Shown here piece after piece: positions 14,301-27,918 of a DNA stretch of 64,000 nt. Position numbers and translations under genes: made by a program. The DNA is taken from assembly GCA_963457665.1 (NCBI GenBank), contig OY735209.1, positions 57,736,519 to 57,800,518 on the forward strand, written 5' to 3'. Each line of letters starts with the position of its first letter. The first letter of the stretch is position 1. The DNA comes from Thysanoteuthis rhombus (taxonomy: Eukaryota > Mollusca > Cephalopoda > Oegopsida > Thysanoteuthidae). The notes below the pieces were generated by a model. The model did not search any database. It was not told the origin of the DNA and was given only the letters and a program-made list of their open reading frames with translations.

Positions 14301-17300
14301 TTAGTTTCATAATCCTGCATATATAGAAACTGCTTTTCAGGATTAGATTTTGGGTTGAAGGGTTTTGGCAGAGGCTGATGATATATGAATAAATTTAGCA
14401 TCTATACAACATAAGTATTGTGAATTTTATAAGTATATGAATAGGCTATCTGCAATGAGTACAGAATGTGAAAAAATTGTTTAAAGTCTAGAGAGATTCT
14501 TGCTCATAAGCTCGAATTAGAACCGAGCATCTTCTGGTCACTGATAATGGTTCTGAGGATATTTTCAAGTTATGAACATTTAAAACACAGGACTGAACCA
14601 TTTTTGAGGATATCAATGCCTAAGTGGCGGATTTAATTTTTTTCAAGATAAAAAATGCCAGTTTGTTTCTAATACACACATACAATACATTTCCGATAGT
14701 CGGACATTTAACTTTTCTTTAAAACTATACAAATATTACGCTATGTCCAATGCACTAATATTATGACCATGGGATCTGTCTTCCAAAGCTTGATATGGAC
14801 AGTTATGAGGCTGGAATAAGTTGAAGTGAGTGATAGTCATCCAATACCCTTATAAACCATTAGTCTTATCACCTAGCATTTAAGGCAACTATTTAAACAT
14901 GATGCTGCATGATGTTATAACAGAAGAAGACAAAAAAAAAAAAACAAGTAAAAATTTATCTAACTCGCCATTACAGTCAACTAATAATAGAACAACTGCA
15001 GCATCAAAATTTAAACTAATGTAAAAAAACTTCCATTGAAGAATATGGTCAGAATAAATTCTATTCATGACATCACTGGCATTTCTCACTGGAAAACATC
15101 TAAAATAGTGTAATAGAAACATTTAGATTCTAGAGAATCCAGATGCTATTTATGAACTTGTCATAATAAAGCCCCGAAAAGGTTAAAAAAAGCTTCTATT
15201 TTTTTCTTCCAAAAATCAAAAATATTTTCAGGTGTCTAGTGGTGTACTGATGCCAATTTTTATATTAGTAGACAAAATGGTATAGCCAGAAGCACTAGAA
15301 CACACAAACAAGCAAACACATAAATAAAAAGAATAGGAACCTTGCCATCTTTGATGGCTATGGTTGTTCAATGTTTTGAAATGAAGCATTATCCTAACTG
15401 GGACTTGTACCCTAATTTTTTCTTGGTCTTCAATGAAAAAGCCATTCTGGATAAGTCTTGAGATGATGATTATATCTTATTCCAAAACTCTGAACAATTT
15501 CAACATTTGGTCTGGATCTAACTCTTTTGGTAATCATGGATACTAATTTATAAGAAAAATAAAGAAGCCTAAGATGTGCGGCAAAAACTGGACATTTATT
15601 AAGATCACAACATCATTATAATTAAGGATGCTGAAAATGAGTTCTACCAGATGAAGTCCGGAAAACTAATCAGCTAAAATGTTAAACAGACATTAATCAG
15701 AATAAACTCTTTAAATTAATGAGTTAAATATACATACATAAATACATAGATACAGACTGTCTTGCATGAAAACTTCAAGAAAGTAAGAGAAATAAAATGC
15801 AGAGATTTGTTTTTTGTCAACAATGCTCATTTTTTGATGGCCATAATTGAGGAAAATAGAAGACAAATTTTATATCTTTGACAGAAACTTTATTGCTTAA
15901 CATATGTACTGTTTTTATCTTCTGCCAACTGCACTTTTGAAATGTTAAATTACAGCATTTTCTCCATTAACTGCACAAATTTTTAGTTTTGCATTTTAGT
16001 TGTATTTTCACTTTTCTTGAAATCAAAAAGCAACGATATTCCAAAAATTCATAATATGCTGATTTTAGGGGGAAAAAAAGCACAATGATATGACAGTTGT
16101 CACAATGGAGTAAAAAGCCATTTTTTTTCAATGAAGTTAATTCAAATTAAAAACTCTGATCAAACATGAAACCTTCTTATGTAAAGAGAAAACCTGATGT
16201 TATTTGCTTACCTTGTACATTACCCAATGGTTGTTCAAGGAGTCCAAGGATGATGGAATTCTCAAGGACAAAGTAACGGAACGGTGAGCCTTGTTCAGGT
16301 AGGGATGACCCCCTGGCATATTTTAGGAGGGCCTGCTCATCAAGCAGAGAAAATAAGGACTCTGGTCCACAGGGGGGAGGAAATGCTCCCTAAAATTTGG
16401 AAAAAAAGAAAAAAAAAGGCATTTAAAGGATATTTTGATATTAAATCGGTACGATTTCAAATTTAATCAAATATCCATCCTTATGTCTGTGACCATAAAA
16501 CTCAAAAATGGCCAGAGCTATGACCATCAAATTTCCTGTGGTTATCTATGGGATCCTGAAGCAGATTTTTAGTAGGTAATTTTTGAAAATTGTCCTCCTC
16601 ATTAGGATTGGTTTATTTTGTGATGGAAGTTTTTCCTAAATTGGTCCCCTTATGTTCATGCTAACCTTATTATTTACTATCTAACTTTATTTCACCAAAC
16701 ATCATGAGAAGAGCAGTTAGGCAATTAGTTAGCAGTGTGGAAAATAGACTCAACAACTCAAGTTCAAACTGCGACTGCAATTGGCACTAATACCATATTT
16801 TTTTGGACAACTATTCACTCCAAACTGTTATTGTAAATTCATTAGTTTTTAAAAATTCTCTCTCTCCAAAAGGTTTTTGTAGAGGTTCAATTTACAATAG
16901 AAAATCTACTAAATTGATCCCTTAGTTTTTGCCCAGCAGCTTTCATGTTTATCTTATAATTCACTATATTTCATGAAATATCAGGATAAGTGCTGGTGGG
17001 TGATAACAGTGCGGAAAATAGACTGAGACTGGCACCCATGCCCTTTGTAAAAACATGAATATGTCCCCTTCTGCCACATCAGGCTTTAGTGTATTATCAA
17101 ATCAGATATTGAAGATCCCCCTTTCAAATAGCGTCCAGAGGCACTTATGCTTACCTAAGAATCCACAATCAAGGTAGTAAAGTATAATGATGTTTTTACT
17201 CTTATAAGTTGAGAAGTATGCATCAGAGGGAAAACAATGGCAGATTCTAAATCAGCCAGTCTTAATTTACGTAAACACATTTGAAATCGAATTTTGCAAA

Positions 17301-20300
17301 AATAAAATTGTCAATCTATGCTCAACTAAAAGAAGTCCATCTATAAATGTTTATTCTCTTTAATTTTACCAGGGATTTCTCCCCAAACCACAATAGTTAG
17401 ACCCATGGAAGCACACCAACATCATCCAAGGAAGGTTTTTGTACCATTAATTTGAATCTACAAATGTTAGGGGGTAAGATGTGTATTCCCCCCCACACAC
17501 ACTTTATCCAATTTTCAACTAAGACCCATTACTTTTTTGTTCTTTTTTTGTTTTGAATCGGAAACAGTTTCTGACAGCGTTTCATTTAAAAAGGAATATT
17601 CTAATTAGAAAAGATTATATATGTAAGCTTTACATTTCTCTCATTTCACATCACGTGATCAGGTCTATATCAACTGATTTTTGTGACTTGTATTATATAT
17701 GTTCATACATAATTTTTCAAGGGTTGATTAATGGAAATTTTTTTTTTACTTGTGACTTATTTATAAAAACAATAAAAGTAACAATAAAGTAACAGCAAGA
17801 TTAGAAAAAAAAAAACAAGTCAAAAATTAACAAATTAGAACTTTGTTTTTTTTGCGTGATGTCAATATCAATGAAATATGACCAGCTGGTTGGGAACAAT
17901 CATTGCTTTCATTACTATTCAAGATTGGTCTTGAATCACAATCTGGTTTACTGCTAGAGTAACAAGACCCAGAGCAAAGAAATGTTCTCTGATATATCTC
18001 ATCAGCCTCTCGGGGACAATCGTTACTTTTACTACTTACATCACCTATGAATTGCCTTGAATCACTTGAAATTGGAATTTAAATGTTTTCAGGACAATTC
18101 TGTTTACATTCATTAATGAAAATTAAGGTAACTTACGACTTGGTCAATGATACATGTGAGAACCTCCTCAGCAGCATCTTTAACTCTCATGGAGGCAGGT
18201 TTTAGTTGCTTTTCTCCTTTGAATTTTGGAACATCGGTGGCACGGTGCTGTAAAAGACAAGCAAGTTTATTTTATAGAGGAAGCTAAAGCACCACAGTTC
18301 ACCAGAACATATTTCACATGGTTAGATATATGAAAATGTATACAAAGAAGCAAATTATGCAATTCACACTGTGTTGTACATGAAAATGTGCAAATGCATA
18401 CAAAAAAATTCAATATTAATGATATCAATATACTTTATGAGGAGACGTAAAAATCACTTATAAACAAATGATATTGAAAAAAAAATTAAGAGAAATTTCT
18501 CATGAAATATCTTGTCAGCTGCTCCAAAGTAGTTAATATTCTACAAAGTTGAACAAGCATTCTATCAATATTATCAGAACCATAACACAGATAAGGGCAT
18601 CTAGTTGGTCTTGTGCAATTCATTATTTACTTTTAGGATTTAATAAATTGTGTATTTTGATTTTAGATGTATATTTTTAGATTATTTTCCGGAGAATTTA
18701 GCTTTACATCTGAGACTGCCACATTCATTTTTTATTTTTAGAAGTCAAAATTAGAGGACCCCCCACACACACACATACCCACTTTTGGGGTTCAAATGTG
18801 AGGGAGGATTTTTTTTTTTTTTCTTTAAATGGGTCAAAAGTGATTTTTTCCTTTTCCCTCAATTTCGATACCTAAAAATAAAACCTTCTCCCACTTATGA
18901 CTCCTAGGAAAGAAAAAGTTTCCCATTAATTTTGGACCCTAAAAAGGAAAAGTGAATGACATAATCTAGAAAAACCTAAATTCTCCAGAAAATCATAGAG
19001 AAATATAATCAAAATATGCAATTTATTAAACCCCTAGATAGAATTTTTTGAATTTGTATGCATATAGAGCATATTTACGGCCTACTGGAACCATGTTAGG
19101 CACTGGGTAATGTCAAAAAATTGAACATTGTAAAATAATATATATTTATAGATAATTCAATCTAGTCTAGCAGCCCATTAATACTGTGTATTGAATTCTA
19201 TCTACATTGGGTGCCCCACCTCTTGTAACCATGTGTCAGATTAGGTTAAGCTTATAACAAAGCTGATTTTTATGAATTAGAAGACAAATATAACTTAGTA
19301 TTTATTTGAGCTTATTCTGATTACAAAGAGATGTTTTACTTTTTCTTCTCCTTCCTTCTGAATGGAGATTTATCCACCTCCCTACAAGGGCAAAATTTGA
19401 CACCATGTCCAGTTTGATATGGGGGACAATAGAGCATACAAGTGGGTGGGGAGAAAATTGTCCAATCCTCTCATCCTTGCTCTTTTGGACATACCACAGG
19501 CATCTGGAAACACCCTGAACCTACCCTTCTTAATAGAATGGGGAAGTGCAATCTGGTGGAGGAGGTCACCTTGAAAACCCATGTCAGACAATGGCCCAAA
19601 CTGATTAACTATACAAAATCAATGTAACTGATTTGTTCTCAAGATATCTTCAAGGAGTCACACCTCTAAGTTTAGTTTACAAGAAAGCAATCAAGTTGTA
19701 TATTTGAATTGAAAGCATACACGTAATTGCTGTATGTAAATTCAAACCTTTGCTTTGTTGTAAAGGTTTGGTTGATAAGAGAGACAAGTACTTGTAATAA
19801 ATTGGCAAATTCTTTTGGCATCTTTTCCTTAATCATAATTTCTGAATTGGTATCCCTTCATTAAGCAGTAGGATAATCCTGCTTTACATATACACCTTTT
19901 CATGAATTGTTAAGGTGTTGAAATCTATTACACAAACCTTTTTAGGAAACCCTTCACTAACTAAGAATAGATCTGAAAAATGATTTGGGGAATGAAGGTT
20001 TATTCTAAAAAAAAAAAAAATGAAAAATAGAGAAAATAAAACATAAGATATCAAGTTAGCTTAAAGATGAATGTTGCTTTTTCTTCCATAATTAATAATG
20101 CAGAGTTATCGGTAATTCCAATGGTTACTGCAACTTGAATCACCTGGATGCAAATAGCGGAGAAAAATAAATTAGCACCATAAGTAAATAATTGACAAAA
20201 TTCCACAAAAATTTTGTTTTAAAGAACACATAAACATAACATGATTATCAGCATTCAAACAACAAATCTCTGAATAAATCAACAAATATACATAAATGTA

Positions 20301-23300
20301 TTTTCAATTTGTAAGATTACAAAAAGAAAGAAATAGAAAACAGATCTTATCTGTTGTTGATGATATTCAATCATGGTGTACAATATCTAGTAATATAGCT
20401 ATTAATATATATATAAAAAAAATAAGAATTGAAAGAATATATGCCCTGTGAATGTCAACATTTGGGGCCTAATGCACATATCTGCAACCAGCAACAGGTT
20501 TTGTTCTTGTTATTAAAAAAAAAAAAAGCCCATTTTCATTTGAATAAAATATTATTCTATTAGCCAATCAGATTTAATTGTTTTTGAAATAATAGAATTT
20601 ACAGTGTTGAGTAGAACAACATGAATTACATGAATTCCTATGAGCCAATTTCTACATAACTTCATAAACTCTATTTTCTAAATTACTTAAGAGATAGTAT
20701 AAGATTTGAAATAGAAATGAAATAAAGATAAACAAAGTAAAAGAGAGGAAAGTTAATCAGCAAAAGATAGCATATATTTTTTTGTATACTTCAGAGAAAG
20801 GGAGGTAAGTCTGGATGATCGTCTTCATAATTAAACCTGATGGGATAATGAAAAAAAAATATGTTAATCAAATGTAGATAGGCTTTTCATTTTCATATTA
20901 CATGAAAAAAAACATATTGCTGGTTGCAGATGGTGTGTTAGGCACATAATGTTGATATTCACCAGGTATATATCCTTGTAATCTATCTATATATATATAT
21001 ATATTATATATACACACACACAAGGTCTGTCCATAGAGAAACTGAACTTTCAAAATAGCACATGAATGAGATGAATGAAAACAGCATCAAGCTATGTCCA
21101 TTAGTTTTTGAGCTGCACATGCCAGAGTGAACGTTTGAACAAGTTGAAAAATGAAGCATCTTGAACAGAAACGAGTTCATGTGAAAATTTGTTTCAACAC
21201 TTTTTTGGAGAGACTTCTTGTAAAATTAGATTAATTTGGTTTCTTTATGGACAGATCTTGTGTGTGTATATATTTGTATATACATATGTAATTGAACAAT
21301 AGAAGCTAATTTTCATTTATTCGTATTATAATCAGACCAGTAAAAGACAGGAAAATGGAAAAACAGGGGTTAATTTTCATTTAGTTGTGCATCTAATTGC
21401 ATATATCTCCTCTGATATACTGGATCGGAACGCGAATGGTAGAAATATAAGTGGGGAGGTAGTGTCTGATCAACATAGTCAGGGGAGGCTATGGTAAAAT
21501 GCCTTCAAAGTTTTAAATCTCAAAAACATATCACTTTGACAAAATTTTGAAAACAACAAAATTAGAGAAAGTACGCGATGAAAAAAAAGAGTATTCATTA
21601 GATTGAACATAAGAATCTCCTTCTCTAATTCTATTCAGTATCAATTTGTCAAAACAGTCAGATTTCACCAAAACATTTGATGAGGAATGATAATTCTTTA
21701 AGGAAAGTTTGACAGCACATATTTGGTTCCATGATGAGTAGTCATTTTTTATAGAGAGAGAAGGACCATAGTGTGTTATTCAAATGGAGAGAAGAAGATT
21801 CATTTAGTGGCATAACTAAAAGTGTGTATTGTATATACCAGACTGAACGACAGATAGTTTACAAGGACACATCCATGTTCCATAACAGCCCATATCGAGG
21901 TTTAATATAATCAAAACATCAGCATATTTGATGTAGTGTAATGTTTGCATAGTTCGTTTTTTTAAACGTACATATACAGGCATATATGGTATGTCACCTG
22001 GCGATGATAAAAAAAAAAAAAGATTTCGAAGATGCAAAGAGAGAAATAGTAAAGATGAAATAGTGTTGCATATCAAAATTCCTGAACAGATATTTTAGAT
22101 TTGACAGAATAATATCAATGTCAATTTAAGGAAAACTAATAATATCAGCCTGAGAGAAAATTTACTTGCATATATTAATGAAATAAAGACCCATACTTAT
22201 TTTTTTTTTTTTTACAAATGGTGTTGGAACATACAGGAAACTTTCCAAGTGATTTTTTCACAGATATCAATAGAAACATTGGAAATCACAAAAGCAACAA
22301 TAATAGTAATAAGAAATACAAGGCGGATAACAGATGAGCAACACAATATAACATAGCTGGATTTTTGATCTTGACAGAATAAGAGTTGTCTAGAAAATAA
22401 ATTCTCCTAATGGCAGCAGTTGTTTTGGAAAAGAATATGAGTGTCAACTTCATTTTCTATGGTCAGAATGAGAGTATCCTGATTAAATGCTCATACAAGA
22501 CATACAATTTATGAAGAATAAGAGTAACTATTACTATTTCTATGTTGTTTGAATTTGTTTTGAATTTACTGATGCTATTTTGATACAGAGCAAATAGATT
22601 TCTCAATTTTTTATTCATCTTTTTTCAATTATCATCTAAAAATAAGAATACTTGGAGAAGAGCATGGTTTAATGTTTCAATCAAGTTTTCCATCTTAGAG
22701 TGAAAATGTCTTCTTCCTTCAAGCTAAATCTATAGTTGGCCAGGTAGATATAACACTAACCACAGTCTATTTTCATTTGGGTGAAAAACCAGTCACTATC
22801 TTTTCAGATCAGCTCCTCCAAAAGACTAAACGTTTTTTTTTTTGCACAGGATAGAAAAAATTAATTAATGAATTATACAACTGTTGATGAACATGCAGCG
22901 TTCATTTTGCCAATAAAACTAAAAACTGCATTTAACACAAAAACAAAACACATTAAGCATTTCATAATTTCTTTTAGTTCCGTTCATTAGTTGAAAAACA
23001 TTTGAATAGTCGCCGAAATCAGGCTTAATAGCAAAATTTGAAACCATGCTTAGAAATACTAAAAACCTTACACCTGGACCCTATGCAATGCCTATGTTAG
23101 TTAACACATCACTTCCCAAAAAAAAAACTCACACAGCCAAACATTATATTCATAGATAACAAAAGGCAAATTGAACTTTTTAAAAAAAAATCTACAAAAT
23201 AAAGGGATTAAAACAAATGTTAATAAAATGTAAAGCATACAAAATGGTTAGTAAAAAACCGCCCATGTTAGGAAGCTCTCTGGGTCTGTTGTTCCTGTTA

Positions 23301-25930
23301 CCACTTGCAAAACTATTTAAAAAAAAAAAAAATGAAGGTGCAGCTTCTATGAAATGGATTTACTAAGCTGAGGAAATGTAAAGATTTAAGCTGAAGGAGT
23401 GAAATAATTTATTTCTCCCAATGTTATTGAAATAAAAATGTGCAATAAGAGAACTTTCCAATATTGCACAATGTTCTCTTTATCTTTTGACAATGGATGG
23501 ACTTATATTGTACACTATCTTTCTTACAAACTTTATAAAACTGCCATATTTGCTGAGGACACATCTTTCCACCAGAAATATTTAAAAAAAAAAGAAATAT
23601 TGCATACTATAGACTAACAAAACAAAATGATGCTTAAATATTGTGAATTTTGGTTTATGCTAATTGCCTTGGAAAATTTTGACTGCCTAATTTAATTTGC
23701 TTGTCTAATAAATTTGAAAATTACGAATTTTATAGCATCAAAAATGTAAACATACAGGTTTGTTAAGGAAAAGCATGCCCTTCCCCCCAAAAATGCACAT
23801 AAGAAAATGGATTGTTGAGAACTGAGTTTTTTCTGTCATGAAACACAATATCTAACACATTAAATATTCACAACCATTTTTTGAAAGATTTTTCAGCAAG
23901 TTATAAAGCAGATGACAGGATGAATAAAAAATGTAAAGGGTAATAATTTTGAAACAAAATCAATCTGGAGAAACAATCATCATTATTATTCAGATAATCT
24001 AAAAATGCACCAAGTTTTCTCTGTCAGCAAATATATCATAATTTGCATTGTATACTTTCATCTGATGATATTGGAAAAATATCAACCAAGATGTAAACAT
24101 TTTCTAGTCTAAATTATTTATTTACTGATACTTGGTAGCTCAGCTTTCTTTGAAAACAACTATTTTCTTGTCCATATTTTTTTGCATCAGTTTGATGGGG
24201 AATAAGAACAAATTGATGAGGATATTGAGGCAGGTGAGAAAATCAATCTTTAGCAGAAAGAAAGGATGAATAACAAATGGAATTGCTAAAAAAGTTATAC
24301 AATTCAAAGCAGGATTGAAGAAGGGAAAACACTATTCATTTTAGTTTCCATAAGTATGTTTCCAAAACATGAGGTAACATGTGAATGTTTGTTCAACTGA
24401 TGTGAATATTTAGAGAAATCATGGCATTAAACGATGATTAGTGACTGAAATGCTGACCAAAGCATTCTCAATACCCCCACCACCCACAAAAGGTTAAAAC
24501 ATGAATAATTTCATGTTTCACAACATGAATATTATCCTAAATCAATAACTCATATTTAATCCCTACAGAGTTTTTGATCAAAAGATTTATAAAGCATTGA
24601 AACAGTTTTAGATAGATTATACAAAACTAGTACAGAACTAGTGAAAAATGACAGAATTATTAATGTATGTATTGGTACTTTTGTCTACGAACGGAGCATT
24701 AGTACAACTACCTAGGATCAAAGTGTAAGCCCACATCACTTGTGCTTAGGATCAGAGTGTAAAATCTGTGCACTCATAGAAAAGTATTTTACACACACAC
24801 ACACACTTATATATATGTAGATACACATAGTGTTTTATATACATGGATAAATTCAGTGCTTTACTCATTACTTGTTCTCTTTAGTTTGAAAAACTTGTGT
24901 ATAAAAACATTAAAAACTAAAATAGTAGCTTAGGATTAGTATCTGAGTACACTTAGTAAGCTACTGGCAATAGGACAAGTAGCAAGGTGGAACTAATAAA
25001 AACAAAAGTAGCTGGGTGGACTGCATGGGTGAGGCTTGGGTAGATTTGAAAATTGAATAACAGAATCAAACCAGTATTGTGACATTGAATGTAGGGAAGA
25101 GAGAAAACCTTCTTGGGTATTCAAATGACTGAAATATAAGTTGCAAATGGAAATAGAATCAGTTCCAATTAATACAATTGGCATTTTATATAAAAAGACA
25201 ACTTGTACAAAGTGGAGATAAACAATAAGAGAAATAGTGGTTAGAATCAATATTTTAATTGAAGTAGTTAGAATGCTTATCTTTTTGTTTTTATAATCTT
25301 ATAAATGGGACGTTAAGAAAAAGTGAAGCAGGCCATTAGAGTCAGTTTCTGATCTATACTTATGATTGTGGAACGATGATCTTGGTGTCGCAATAAACAG
25401 CAACAAAAATAAGATGAAAATTCATTAGCCAAAAATTGGTGATAACTGACCATGCTTCATTTAAAAATTTTTGCAAAAATTGAATTAATGAAATACTAGT
25501 CAAAAATTTGTGAGAATTTAATATTTCCAAACAAAGTTGATATATTTCAAGCTGATTGGGATTTGAATGAAAAGTGGGAAGTAAAGACAGTCTTTAATGA
25601 TTTTACTTTTACTGTAAAACTAGCAATCTTAAAAAATGCTTTTTGAAAAACAATTTGCTAAGACAGTGGATTCTATACAAAGTATTGCCTCTTATAAACT
25701 TAGTTGCAAAATAGTGAGTTTTATAAAAATCAGTATTTTAATTGAAGATACAAAATGGCAAAATAATTTGGACATTATTTTTTAGTGAGCATTCATTAAT
25801 TTACTTAAGATTCCATTAAAAGCTGCTGAATACACAGCAAGTTGGAAAATATGGTGTATTCAAACATTAGGTTTAGCAACACTGTACCTAATATTTGAAT
25901 TCTCTAATTATCGTTTGGTAACCCTATGCT

Positions 25931-25971
<41 letters not shown>

Positions 25972-27870
25972 TTTTACGCATGTAAGGGTGTCCATCATCG
26001 TGACAATCTTCAAGGAGTAATTCCTACTATATTAGTGGATAAGTAGCAAATTGTCCCAGAAATAAAAAGAAAATATGTTATTGCTGATAAAGCAACAGTT
26101 ATTTTATAAAATGCATTTCAAGGGTGGTTATGCTATGCAAAAAAAAACAAAAACAACAAAAACACATAGGAAATTAATGTTGAAATATAGGGAATGCCTC
26201 TACCGAATAAAAAGAAAAATAAGAAACAAACAGATTAATAAGCAAATACGCATAAGATAACAGACTCATACACAAAATATTAGAACAGCATAATTTCTTA
26301 CCGCAAGATTTAATTTAGACAAAATACAATTGAATTAGAAAGCAATAAACTGTATATGCCTGACTATAAGATGAATGGTGAAGGACAACCACTGACTGCA
26401 ATTCATTCAAGTGTCTATATCAAGCTTTGGTAGACTGCCCTCAAGTCATGATACCAGTGCTTTGGATGCAGTGTAATATTTGCATAGTTTTTAAAAAAAT
26501 CAAATATCAAACTTATATACAGGCATACACGTTAATTTATAAGGATAATTAAGTCTTGTGAGACAAAACAAAAACAATAATTCCAAATGGTCATTTTGTT
26601 TTGAGGTTTTATGTTTATCTGTTTGAATATATGTATATAAATATATGAAGCTAATTATTTTCATTTGACCTTCAATTGATGTGTAACTAGCATGTAAATG
26701 ATAAGTAAACCATTATCAGATCAACTGTTGATTCTAAGCAGTACTTCTCAAGAAACTACAAAGTTTTAATCATAAAATCATTATTTTGATGTAAAATGAA
26801 TACTTCTGGCTTCAATGAGAAAATTTAATCAGAGAAATCAGTAGAAGTCATCTTCATAAACAATAACATCCAAGTTGATAGAAGTCATGAGGTATTTTAG
26901 AATAACATGTCAGTGTTTGCAAGAGTAAATGAATCATTAATCCAACAAGGTATCTTTTCTCTGTTGAAAATTATATGAAAAATGTTTTTTCTTCAATAAA
27001 TTTCTCTCCAACACTGACCATACTAATTGAAATAGTCTTCAGCGATGTTCATGTTATTAACACAACTTATTTAGTCATTGGAGGTGCAGAGTTGGCCTAA
27101 TGGTTAGCAGCACAGAAGATGGAAATGAAGATTCAAATTTTAATTCAAATCCCAGTCGAGCTGGTTCGTTTTCATTGCGCATCAATGGCCTTGGAAAAAA
27201 TGTCAGGATGTAGATCACCCTCTTTGGTGGGTACATTGTAACCCAGTACAACCAATCATGTGTTGCTTGAAGAAGAGATTAACATCAAGTAAACTATGGA
27301 GAACCTAACATCCCAGCATGGTGCTTAAACAATTTTCAGTTGAGGAATAATTTGAATTTGTTATTGGATGAGCCTGAAGAAATAAACAATAATCATAACA
27401 TATGATATACCATATACTCCCTTGAAAAAGTCAATTTTAAAAGATTATATTTTGGAGGTTAAAAGTGAAGATGGGTGATCACATGGATACTACTTTTGAA
27501 TTGGAAATTTATGCACAAATCGAAATTGATATAGCATTAGTAGAAGCTTATCTTGTTAAAAGTATTAGCCCATGTTGCTTATTTGTCACATTCAATGCAC
27601 TAACTTGGTGAAATATAGAACTAATGCACCACTGTAAGACACACTAATATGGTTCCCAAAACATCTGGCTTGCATTACAAGTCTGTCCATATTTTTTCTT
27701 CAATGGATTCGCATACTTTAAGTACACGATAATACGTTATCCCAACTCTGACTGACCTGGTTTTCTTGGGAAAACATCTCTGTATTCACACATGAAATCC
27801 TGAACTATTCTTAAAGAACAGATTGACTTTTAAACACGATTAAAGGAAAATTACATTAACTAGAAATACC

Positions 27871-27918
<48 letters not shown>

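Larger units (their letters stand above)
14085..16211 (-). other. intron between E15 and E16
   Basis: Holds two copies (b and c) of the GTATATGCC-ended family and copy C of the unclassified 400-bp family; remainder AT-rich. Confidence 0.8.

Noticed and set aside
19743..19770. Perfect 9-bp hairpin CAAACCTTT...AAAGGTTTG
   Set aside because: Isolated, not followed by a T-run in a meaningful context, and short inverted repeats are common in sequence of this composition.
24707..24770. Short direct repeat TAGGATCARAGTGTAA
   Set aside because: Only two copies of about 16 bp, with no extension; likely a local duplication without further significance.
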